Shown here in pieces: positions 6,201 to 12,860 of a stretch of 19,125 nt of DNA. The notes under the pieces were generated by a model. It searched no databases. It was not told the DNA's origin and saw only the letters and a list, made by a program, of their open reading frames with translations. Each line of letters starts with the position of its first letter. Within the stretch, counting starts at the first letter, position 1. The DNA comes from CAYRPN01 sp964426135 (GTDB lineage Bacteria; Planctomycetota; Phycisphaerae; Phycisphaerales; Phycisphaeraceae). The stretch covers positions 1 to 19,125 of the forward strand of contig CAYRPN010000115.1 of the NCBI GenBank assembly GCA_964426135.1, given 5' to 3'. The translations under genes and the position numbers were made by a program.

Positions 6201-6460
6201 TTAGTCGGCGTAGGCGTCGCGCCGGTTGGCGATGCGGTCGATCATGATCGCGTCGTCACCGACGAGGTGGAAGACGACGCGGTAATCCCAATGCGGATGC
6301 GGGCGTGATGCGCCCAGCCGCCGGTGAGCCACTTCACGCCGCTCACCTGCGGCCACTTCTCCAGCCGGTCGATCACGTCAAGCACGCGATCCCGGACCAG
6401 CGCGGACAGTCGCGGGTCGTTCAACTGCTCGTGCGCTTCCCGACTGATCCTGACTTCCAC
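6201..6460 (-). pseudogene. RelE/ParE (HigB-like) toxin, frameshifted
   Basis: The first ~57 codons from GTG 6460 encode a RelE/ParE-type toxin N-terminus (VEVRISREAHEQL ... HHARIRIG). At the GGG at 6289-6287 the frame slips and ends 14 codons later at 6244-6242. Restoring one G gives the missing half in the other frame: GDYRVVFHLVGDDA, then IANRRDAYAD and a stop at 6203-6201, exactly the family's closing strands. The sequence therefore carries a one-base deletion, or a sequencing error in a G-run. An intact protein would be about 86 aa and would cleave mRNA or act on gyrase, depending on subfamily. Toxin-first order with an XRE antitoxin points to HigBA. Confidence 0.82.
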
Positions 6461-6565
6461 GCGAGGGATGCGATCTTCATTTTGTCACACTTGTCAAGTT
6501 GGCCGATCCATGGAATCGGGTTCGCCCCGTGGAAGCGCCTCGCGACCCGTTGAACAGGAACCCCC

Positions 6566-7273
6566 TCACCCCAGCTTGTCCCACAGCTTCTCAAACGCAT
6601 GGAGAAACTGGCGCACCAGTCCGGGGTCCGGCGACACGATCAGGTTCTCTTCGTTGTGAATCGAAGCGCTGCGCGTCCAGTTGAAGCTGCCGTTGATCAG
6701 GGTCGCCTTGTCGAAGATGGCGTACTTGTGGTGCATGTGGTACTGGGTTTGATCGATGCGGATGGGCACGCCCCGCTCGCCCAGCTTCTGAATGTCCGAA
6801 CCGGCGTCGAAGGCCTTCTCGTTGTCGGTGATGACGCGCACCGTCACGCCGCGCTGGTGCGCCCGGCTGATCGCCGAGGACACGCGGTCATCCGTGATCG
6901 TGAACACGCAGATGTCCAGCGTGCGCTGGGTCTTGTCGATGTGATCGATGATGACGCGCGTGCAGTCGTTGTCGGGGCTGAAATACGCTTGCGACTGCGG
7001 ACAACTCGCGGGCGCGCCGCCTTGGCCCGCCCGCGCGCCGGGAGCCAGCAGCGCGTTGGTCACCTGCTGAAGCCAGTCGATGATCTGCGGCGGCTGACGC
7101 GAGGAGAGATGCTGCCTGGCCAACTCGAACGCCCGGCTTCGCCACAGGGCAAGCTGCTGGGCGTCGGGCATTTCATCGGCGACCACCTGCGCCAGCGCCT
7201 GCCGCTCGGAACGGGACAACTGTTGATCGTCGAGCGTGGCGAGCAGGATGCGGTCGAAGTCGGTGAGATTCAA
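6566..7273 (-). CDS. phospholipase D-like protein (single-HKD nuclease/phospholipase), 235 aa
   Basis: This is a PLD-superfamily enzyme with one HKD motif, so it should act as a dimer like Nuc or the Zucchini/PLD6 type, cutting phosphodiesters in nucleic acid or cardiolipin. The motif is HHKYAIFD (His181-x-Lys183, Asp188) followed by GSFNW (195-199) and Glu209 in HNEEN. The N-terminal ~90 residues are a charged helical region; the PLD core starts near QAYFSPDND (95-103). No signal peptide is seen. The start TTG 7273 is the family-neutral choice; it has no clear ribosome-binding site and a downstream start cannot be excluded. Directly upstream are a nonamer array and a palindromic element. The substrate cannot be told from sequence. 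Confidence 0.85.
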   Translation of the reverse strand: MNLTDFDRILLATLDDQQLSRSERQALAQVVADEMPDAQQLALWRSRAFELARQHLSSRQPPQIIDWLQQVTNALLAPGARAGQGGAPASCPQSQAYFSPDNDCTRVIIDHIDKTQRTLDICVFTITDDRVSSAISRAHQRGVTVRVITDNEKAFDAGSDIQKLGERGVPIRIDQTQYHMHHKYAIFDKATLINGSFNWTRSASIHNEENLIVSPDPGLVRQFLHAFEKLWDKLG

Positions 7274-7295
7274 GGTGGCGCTCAGTTGGAGAGAA

Positions 7296-7390
7296 GGAGG
7301 TAAAGGAGGTAAAGGAGGTACAGAAGAACAAGATCAAACAACCTGGTGCCGCATTTTTTTCTCGTCTACCTCCTCTACCTCCTTCTCTCT
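7296..7390. repeat. nonamer array in inverted-arm form
   Basis: The left arm is GGAGGTAAA twice, GGAGGTACA and a drifted GAAGAACAA (7296-7331). The right arm is CTACCTCCT twice plus a C/T-rich tail (7366-7390). The arms are reverse complements. The units look like consensus Shine-Dalgarno and anti-Shine-Dalgarno sequences, but no start codon uses them. The 7274-7597 gap holds this array, the palindromic element at 7458-7567 and nothing else I can assign. Confidence 0.8.
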
Positions 7391-7457
7391 TATTTCGCCT
7401 GACCGCTCACCACTCCGACAGCTAAGGATCTGTGCAAGAACAACGCAGCAGCTTCGA

Positions 7458-7567
7458 CGTAGGGTGCGTCAAGTCCGCGCGGACGCACCACGGTCAACTG
7501 GAGACGCACCACGGTCAACTGGAGACGCAACATGGTGCGTCCGCGCCGAGCCTTGACGCACCCTACG
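7458..7567. repeat. 110-bp palindromic element, copy 1
   Basis: The outer arms are CGTAGGGTGCGTCAAG (7458-7473) and its exact complement (7552-7567). The inner arms continue as TCCGCGCGGACGCACCA on the left and TGGTGCGTCCGCGC on the right. The core contains a 21-bp tandem duplication (GACGCACCACGGTCAACTGGA unit, 7481-7522). It ends 30 nt past the stop of the gene at 7598. A second copy in the opposite orientation lies at 11698-11805. Confidence 0.88.
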
Positions 7568-7597
7568 CGAGATCCGCGTACAAATCCGGGCTGTGTC

Positions 7598-9124
7598 TCA
7601 CTTCAGCTTCGCCAGTGCCGCGCCTGTCTGCCTGGTGAGTTTCAGGTACGCCCATGCCGCCTGGATGCGCAGGGCTTCGGGCAGGGCGCCGCCGCCGCGC
7701 ACGAGGATGCCGAAGTCCTTCAGTTGCTGCTCGTCGAGCGACTTTCCGTTCTTGGCCAGGAGAAGAAGGCGAAGCGCGTTGGCGTTGTTGTCGTTGAAGT
7801 CCTTGCGGTCGGGAAGGGCGGCCACCGGGTTGCCCGCGTTCACACGGATCAGCCCGACGAGAATCGCCTGCTTCAGCGGCGACGGCGTCTTCTCATCCGC
7901 GAGAATGTTGGCGAGGAATGGCGTGGCGGCGGCGGCGTCCTTCTCGAACAACTCCTGCGTGGCGCCGATGGCCTCGTCCAGGCGCTGGGCCCGGTTGCGG
8001 TCGGGGCCTTCGAACGCCTTGACGATCGCCTTGTAGATCATCACGGCTTCGGCGGGCTCGGCGTGGAACTGGGCGTAGCCGCGGGCCCAGGCGCTGGCGA
8101 TCGGGTGGTTCATCGCGATCAGTTTGCCGACCTCTTCGACCACGCCGCGCTTGTTCGCCACGGCCTGGCTCGTCAGGCCGATCTGCTTGATCAGCGGATC
8201 GTTCCCCGCGACCAGCGGAGCGAAAAGATCGGCCGGCACCCACGGCGCCAGATTCAGAAGCGACAGCGCCAGCCTCATCTGGTCGGCGGCATCGGTCGAG
8301 GAAATGTACTGCTGCTTGATCACGCCCAGCGACCCCTTGTCGCCGAAGCGCACCGCCGTGCGCAGCGCCATCAGCCCCAGTTTCTCGCCCACGCCGGTCT
8401 CCACGGCGATGGCGGCGGCCCAGGGCGCGACGCGCTCGTACTTGAACCGGAACGCCGTCTGAAGCACCAGCGAGCGCACGCCGTCTTTCGTCGGATCAGC
8501 CGTCTTGTTGAGCGCGTCGAGAATCTTGCCGCCTTCCGGATCGCCCAACTGCAGCAGCAACAGTCCCGCCATGGCCTTGCGGGGCCACTTGTCGGTGTCG
8601 GCGGCGAGCTTGAGCAGTTTCACATCGTCGAACTGCTTCTTCTCCAGCAGGTGCGCCGCGACGACCACTTTCGCATCAAGGTCCAGCCCCTGCCAGGCGA
8701 GCACCTGTTTGCCGGCAGCGGCGTCGAGCACTTCGCTGTCCAGCGCGGCGCCGAGAAGTTCGGACTGCGTGGCGGGATCTTTGATTTCCGCGAGCAGGCT
8801 CAGGTCGACCTTCTTGGGGTTCTCCAGTTCCGCCAGGCCGAGGATGCCGTGGATCTTCAGCACGCGATTGTCCGACTGAACCAGGTCTTTGAAGAACGAT
8901 TTGAGTTCGGGATCGCGCAGGTGCCGCAGCGAGCGCATGAGGATGCTGAAGGTTCCTCGGCGGTCCGGGGTGACGGCGGAGCGGAGGAGAAAGACGGCTG
9001 AGTCGAAGTTGGGATCGCCCGATTTCTCCTGGGCGGCGGCCGGCGCGCCGAGGCTGGTGAAAACCAGCGCCGCCAGCATCGCGCCCAGCCATCCGCGTTC
9101 ACGTCGAGCAGTGAGTGAGGTCAT
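7598..9124 (-). CDS. secreted helical-repeat (HEAT-like) hypothetical protein, 508 aa
   Basis: The N-terminus has a typical Sec signal peptide: basic LTARRERGW, hydrophobic LGAMLAALVFTSLG, then APAAAQ with a likely cut near residue 33. The rest is a series of amphipathic helix pairs rich in Leu and Ala (for example VLKIHGILGLAELENP, KAMAGLLLLQLGDPEGG, AWAYLKLTRQTG), as in HEAT or similar alpha-solenoids, without cysteines or catalytic motifs that I can name. This suggests a periplasmic binding scaffold; the function is unknown. ATG 9124 is preferred over GTG 9130 because TACACT (9136-9131) lies 6 nt upstream as a -10-like box, suggesting a leaderless transcript. No partner gene is adjacent; a divergent EAL-HDOD gene starts 195 nt away. 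Confidence 0.8.
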   Translation of the reverse strand: MTSLTARRERGWLGAMLAALVFTSLGAPAAAQEKSGDPNFDSAVFLLRSAVTPDRRGTFSILMRSLRHLRDPELKSFFKDLVQSDNRVLKIHGILGLAELENPKKVDLSLLAEIKDPATQSELLGAALDSEVLDAAAGKQVLAWQGLDLDAKVVVAAHLLEKKQFDDVKLLKLAADTDKWPRKAMAGLLLLQLGDPEGGKILDALNKTADPTKDGVRSLVLQTAFRFKYERVAPWAAAIAVETGVGEKLGLMALRTAVRFGDKGSLGVIKQQYISSTDAADQMRLALSLLNLAPWVPADLFAPLVAGNDPLIKQIGLTSQAVANKRGVVEEVGKLIAMNHPIASAWARGYAQFHAEPAEAVMIYKAIVKAFEGPDRNRAQRLDEAIGATQELFEKDAAAATPFLANILADEKTPSPLKQAILVGLIRVNAGNPVAALPDRKDFNDNNANALRLLLLAKNGKSLDEQQLKDFGILVRGGGALPEALRIQAAWAYLKLTRQTGAALAKLK

Positions 9125-9130
9125 GGTCAC

Positions 9131-9136
9131 AGTGTA
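9131..9136 (-). promoter_or_regulatory. -10-like box upstream of the HEAT-like gene
   Basis: On the minus strand TACACT (9136-9131, TAnnnT pattern) lies 6 nt before ATG 9124. The -35 position has no good match. It is listed because the same 5-6 nt spacing recurs at three other genes in the window. Confidence 0.28.
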
Positions 9137-9319
9137 TGGACTCGGGCGCGGCGATGAAAGTGTGTGAAGGGGGTGATGAGGTGGACTTTTTCGGACCTTC
9201 CATTTTCCCTCGTTCGCCTATCCCGCATAAACCGCAGCATTCGCGCCGGCCTCGTGCGATTTCCCCGCCCGCCGTAAGTCCTCGCTGGTCATGGCCGATA
9301 TCTCCAAGGCCGAACCCCT

Positions 9320-10591
9320 ATGACTGACACCAGCCAACAATCCGCGTGCGGCTCGCCCGTGCTGCCAGATGACGTGTTCATCGCGCGGCATCCCATCTTC
9401 GATCGAGAGCGCGATCTGATTGGATACGAGTTGCTGTTCCGAACCTCGACCGATAATCGCTCGGGCGTGGACGGCGGAACCGATGCCGTGGGCGATCAGG
9501 CCACCGCGCGCATCATCAATCACTGCGTCAACCTCATGGGCCTCGCGTCGTTGACGGGTGGCAAGCGGGCGCTGATCAACGTCACGCGCCGGCTGTTGCT
9601 GGACGAGGTCTACACCGTGCTGCCGCGCGAGCAGGTGGTGATCGAACTTCTGGAAACCGTGGAGCCCGACCCGGACGTGATCGCCGCGTGCAGGAAGCTG
9701 AAGAACGCGGGTTATCAGTTGGCGCTGGATGACTTCGTGTTTGATCCGCGGTTCAAGCCTCTGCTGGACCTGACGGACATCCTGAAGATCGATTTTCTCG
9801 GCAGTTCGCCCACCCAGCGCCGCATGCTGGCGCAGCGCTACGGAAAGTCGATCAAACTGCTGGCGGAAAAAGTGGAGACGCACGAGGATGTGCAGGAAGC
9901 GCTGGGCCTGGGATACGCGTATTTTCAAGGCTATTTTTACTGCAAGCCGCAGATCTTCCGCACCCGGCAGATTCCCGCCAGCCAGTTGAAGTGCATGCGG
10001 TTCCTGCAGGAGGTGACGCGCGAGGATGTGAGCTTCGCCAAGCTCGAAGCGCTGGTGAAGCAGGACGTGGCGCTGTCGGTGAAGCTGCTGCGCTACCTGA
10101 ACTCCGCCGCGTTCAGCCTGCGGAACGAAGTGTCGTCCATCCGTCACGCGCTGGCGCTGCTGGGTCTGCAACAGTTGCGCAAGTGGGCCGCGCTGGTCGC
10201 GACCACCTGCATGGCCGAGGCGGGGGACACGGCCTTGACCGGCGTCTCGCTGGTGCGGGCCCGCTTCTGCGAGAACCTGGCGGCGATCGTTCGCGACGCG
10301 CCGCAGGGCATGGATCTGTTCCTCACCGGGCTGCTCTCGACGCTGGATGCCATGCTGCATCGCCCGATGGACGAACTGCTGGCGGAACTGTCGATCTCCG
10401 CCGGCGTCAAGACGGCGCTGCTGGGCGGCCGCAACCGGAACCGCGATGTGTTCGACCTGGCGATGGCGTGCGAACGAGCCGAGTGGAGCCGCATCGGCGG
10501 CATGTGCGACATGCTGGGCGTGACCAACTCCCAGGTGGCCCGCGCGTACCAGGACGCGGTGCACTGGGCGAGCCGGGTGGCGACGCTGTGA
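9320..10591 (+). CDS. EAL-HDOD signalling protein, 423 aa
   Basis: The N-terminal half (about 18-215) is an EAL domain and the C-terminal half (about 220-400) an HDOD domain, the YuxH/CdgJ architecture linked to motility and c-di-GMP signalling. Many such EAL domains are inactive. Here most catalytic positions seem kept: Glu37 (YELL in place of EAL), Asn87 (INVT), Glu in VIELLE (109/112), Asp137-Asp138 (LDDF), Lys156 (LKID), Glu183 (AEKVE) and Gln203 (FQGY), so hydrolysis is possible. The HDOD part shows the LLRYLNSAAF and SIRHALALLG helices. The start ATG has no Shine-Dalgarno but overlaps the stop of a 10-codon reading frame (9291-9323) as ATGA. No signal peptide is seen. It is divergent from the HEAT-like gene and convergent with the HAD gene. 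Confidence 0.88.
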   Translation: MTDTSQQSACGSPVLPDDVFIARHPIFDRERDLIGYELLFRTSTDNRSGVDGGTDAVGDQATARIINHCVNLMGLASLTGGKRALINVTRRLLLDEVYTVLPREQVVIELLETVEPDPDVIAACRKLKNAGYQLALDDFVFDPRFKPLLDLTDILKIDFLGSSPTQRRMLAQRYGKSIKLLAEKVETHEDVQEALGLGYAYFQGYFYCKPQIFRTRQIPASQLKCMRFLQEVTREDVSFAKLEALVKQDVALSVKLLRYLNSAAFSLRNEVSSIRHALALLGLQQLRKWAALVATTCMAEAGDTALTGVSLVRARFCENLAAIVRDAPQGMDLFLTGLLSTLDAMLHRPMDELLAELSISAGVKTALLGGRNRNRDVFDLAMACERAEWSRIGGMCDMLGVTNSQVARAYQDAVHWASRVATL

Positions 10592-10669
10592 GTTTCAGGT
10601 TTCAGGTTTCAGGTTTCAAGTCTCAGGGGCGACGATGCCTTGTAACTAGAAGCCTGAAACCTGAAACTC
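10592..10669. repeat. heptamer array in inverted-arm form between convergent genes
   Basis: GTTTCAG three times, then GTTTCAA and GTCTCAG (10592-10626), face CTGAAAC-CTGAAAC (10654-10667). The arms pair over about 17 bp (GAGTTTCAGGTTTCAGG with its complement). The block fills the whole 80-nt space between the stops at 10591 and 10672, so the transcript hairpin could serve both genes as a 3' end, although there is no T-run. Confidence 0.8.
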
Positions 10670-10671
10670 TT

Positions 10672-11457
10672 TCACAGCACAAACCTTTCCATCGCCTCCG
10701 CCACGCCGTCCTGATCGTTGGACGCGACGACCGCTTTCGCGAACGCCTGCACCTGCGGCCAGCCGTTGCCCATCGTCACGCCCAGGCCCGCCCAGCGAAT
10801 CATGCCGATGTCGTTCGGCGCATCGCCGATGGCGAGGATGTTCTGCCGGGCGATTCCATAGTGCGCCGCCGCATGCCGCAACGCGAAAGACTTGTCCACT
10901 TCCGGATGCACGATCTGCACGAGGTTGGAATCGCAGATGCGCACGGCTACTTTGCTGCCGAACTTCGCATCCAGCGCCGCCTTGGCGCGGCCGAGTTTTT
11001 CCGGCGACGCGTGCAGCATCACTTTCGTCGCCGGCTTGTGCCAGAACGCCTCCATCGGTCCGACGAAGTGCGGGTTGAACTCCGCCTGCGCCTGCTCCGG
11101 CAGCGTGCCGCCGATGTGGTCGGCGTACCACTTGTCGAGGATTTCCACGCTCACCGCGATCCGCGGATCGACCTTGCGGACAAACCGGATCACCTTCTCC
11201 ACCAGCCGCGCGGGCACGGGTTGATGCAGCAGCGTCTGGCCGCGGCTGTCGTGCAGCATGAGCGCGCCGTTGTAGTTGATTTGCACAGCGTCGAGCCCCA
11301 GCGCGCGGTGGATGCCGCGCGTGGTCCGCGGCGGCCGCGCCGTCGCCAGGACCACGTGCACACCCCGCTCCGTCGCCTCGCGCACGGCGTTGGCGACGCG
11401 CAGGCTGATGCGCTTGTCGGTGCGCAGCAGCGTGCCGTCGAGATCGAGCGCGACCAT
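10672..11457 (-). CDS. Cof-type HAD-IIB phosphatase, 261 aa
   Basis: This is a haloacid dehalogenase-like hydrolase that removes phosphate from small sugar phosphates or cofactors. Motif I is DLDGTLL (Asp5 nucleophile, Asp7), motif II is LATARP (Thr39), motif III is a lysine in HPEVDKSFAL (Lys189) and motif IV is GDAPNDIGM (Asp212, Asn215, Asp216). The C2-type cap lies between motifs II and III (about 80-185). The length is typical of the family. ATG 11457 is the first start in frame near the motif; no Shine-Dalgarno is seen and the upstream frame has no other start. The substrate is not predictable. The 11458-11816 gap upstream contains only the palindromic element at 11698-11805. Confidence 0.9.
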   Translation of the reverse strand: MVALDLDGTLLRTDKRISLRVANAVREATERGVHVVLATARPPRTTRGIHRALGLDAVQINYNGALMLHDSRGQTLLHQPVPARLVEKVIRFVRKVDPRIAVSVEILDKWYADHIGGTLPEQAQAEFNPHFVGPMEAFWHKPATKVMLHASPEKLGRAKAALDAKFGSKVAVRICDSNLVQIVHPEVDKSFALRHAAAHYGIARQNILAIGDAPNDIGMIRWAGLGVTMGNGWPQVQAFAKAVVASNDQDGVAEAMERFVL

Positions 11458-11697
11458 TTGAACGGGCCGGTGCCGGGCGCCCTTGGCGATTCGGCTGTTC
11501 CCGGCGGGCGCGGCGTGCGATGTGAGTGAGGTGGTGCTGATAATCGAGCCTCCAGACCGCGGGAAACGAATGTCCCCGCGCGAATGAACTCAACAATTCA
11601 GCGACTGAAAAAGCCAACCTCAACGTGCCCGAACCGGTTGAAAAGGGGCGGTGCAGTCCGGTTGAGCGGCGCAGGCAAGACTTGCACACGCCGTCAT

Positions 11698-11805
11698 CGT
11701 AGGGTGCGTCAAGGCTCGGCGCGGACGCACCATTTGTCAACCGAAACACGAGTACCCGCATAGGCCGCCATGTGGTGCGTCCGCGCGGACTTGACGCACC
11801 CTACG
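11698..11805. repeat. 108-bp palindromic element, copy 2
   Basis: It has the same outer arms as 7458-7567: CGTAGGGTGCGTCAAG (11698-11713) and its complement (11790-11805). The inner arms are swapped relative to copy 1 (GCTCGGCGCGGACGCACCA on the left, the TCCGCGCGGACGCACCA complement on the right), so this copy is inverted. The 40-nt core is unrelated except for GTCAAC. It starts 12 nt past the stop of the SGNH gene, which reads leftwards into it. Confidence 0.88.
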
Positions 11806-11816
11806 ACACGCAATCG

Positions 11817-12860
11817 CTACTTCGGCAGCACCCCGCGCTGCTTCAGTTCGTTCAGCAGCGCCTTCGTGAAAATCGGCGCGTCCTTTTCATCCAGGTGCGA
11901 CCAGTCGGGCGTCGGGAACGGAACGGTGCGGGCTTCGTCGCGGAAGTGAAGCGCGGGAACATCCTCGTGATGCAGCGTGACAGTTCCGATCGTGCGTGCG
12001 AAGACATCCCAGTATTCCGCCTTGGGAAAGTTGATCTGATCCACCTTGAGGGGCGCCTGAGTGGGGAAGCGGACGAACGCGACTTTCCCACCGCGCGACT
12101 CGATCTTCTTCACGGGAGCCGCGAACTCGGCAATCGCCAGTTGCCACGCGGACTGCGGCGTGTGGATTACCTTGCCTCGGTTCTCGAGGATCACTCCCAT
12201 CAGGAATTGCCAGAGTTTGTCCATGTCCGCCATGCTGAAATCCGCCAGGCGGGAACGGTCCGGCAGCGTGACCAGGTAGAGCGGCCTGATCCGCTCGCCC
12301 TCGATCGCCTTGGTCACCAGTTCGCGAATGCTCAGCGTCGAGTTGACCATCGCCAGCCGCGATTGAATCTCGTTGGCCAGGAGGCGCACCATGCGACGAT
12401 CGAAGCGCCACGTCTCGTGGTAGTAGTCGACGTATTCCTTCTGCGCTTCCCACTCGTGGCGGAGCATGCCCGGCTCCGTGATTTCGATCAGGGCGACCCC
12501 TTTGAACGATTCGTCGTCCGCCAGATCGCGCAGCGTCGCCAGCGGGGGCCTGCCTTCGACAGGCAGATTCGCCAGTCGCCAGCCCGGGAACATCTCGCGG
12601 AACGTCTGCGTGTGAAAGCCGAGCTGCGACCGCGAGATGCCCAGCACCGCGAGTGATTTTGCATCGCCGGTGGATGCGTTCTCGCGTTGCAGGCACCAGT
12701 TGTCGCGATCGTCGTTGACCGTCGGTCGATGGCCCAGGCTGCGCAGACGGCTCTCCACGCCCGCCGCCAGCGCGATCGCCAGCGCCGCCGCGAGAATCCA
12801 CGTGCGCAGCCAGGGGGCGTCGAACAGGCGCTGATTAGAATTGGAAATAGATGAAGGCAC
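11817..12860 (-). CDS. SGNH-like acyl-transfer partner of MBOAT protein, 347 aa
   Basis: This is a probable extracytoplasmic SGNH hydrolase-fold protein of the DltD/AlgX/AlgJ functional type. An N-terminal membrane anchor or signal (WILAAALAIALAAGV, about 21-35) is followed by GISRSQ (Ser76 at the GDS/GSSR position). The C-terminal DWSHLD supplies the Asp319/His322 pair. Sequence between these is not recognisably related to named members. The start ATG lies inside the end of the upstream MBOAT gene (26-nt overlap), so the two are translationally coupled and probably act together: the MBOAT protein moves an acyl group across the membrane and this protein transfers it to, or removes it from, a surface glycan. 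The substrate and acyl group are unknown. Confidence 0.72.
   Translation of the reverse strand: MPSSISNSNQRLFDAPWLRTWILAAALAIALAAGVESRLRSLGHRPTVNDDRDNWCLQRENASTGDAKSLAVLGISRSQLGFHTQTFREMFPGWRLANLPVEGRPPLATLRDLADDESFKGVALIEITEPGMLRHEWEAQKEYVDYYHETWRFDRRMVRLLANEIQSRLAMVNSTLSIRELVTKAIEGERIRPLYLVTLPDRSRLADFSMADMDKLWQFLMGVILENRGKVIHTPQSAWQLAIAEFAAPVKKIESRGGKVAFVRFPTQAPLKVDQINFPKAEYWDVFARTIGTVTLHHEDVPALHFRDEARTVPFPTPDWSHLDEKDAPIFTKALLNELKQRGVLPK

Noticed and set aside
7296..7322. Strong Shine-Dalgarno sequences (GGAGGT) as a real ribosome-binding site
   Set aside because: They are units of a nonamer array and no start codon with a credible gene follows on that strand.
9218..10564. 448-codon minus-strand frame opposite the EAL-HDOD gene
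   Set aside because: His/Arg/Gln-rich composition typical of an antisense shadow in GC-rich DNA; the sense strand carries clear EAL and HDOD motifs.
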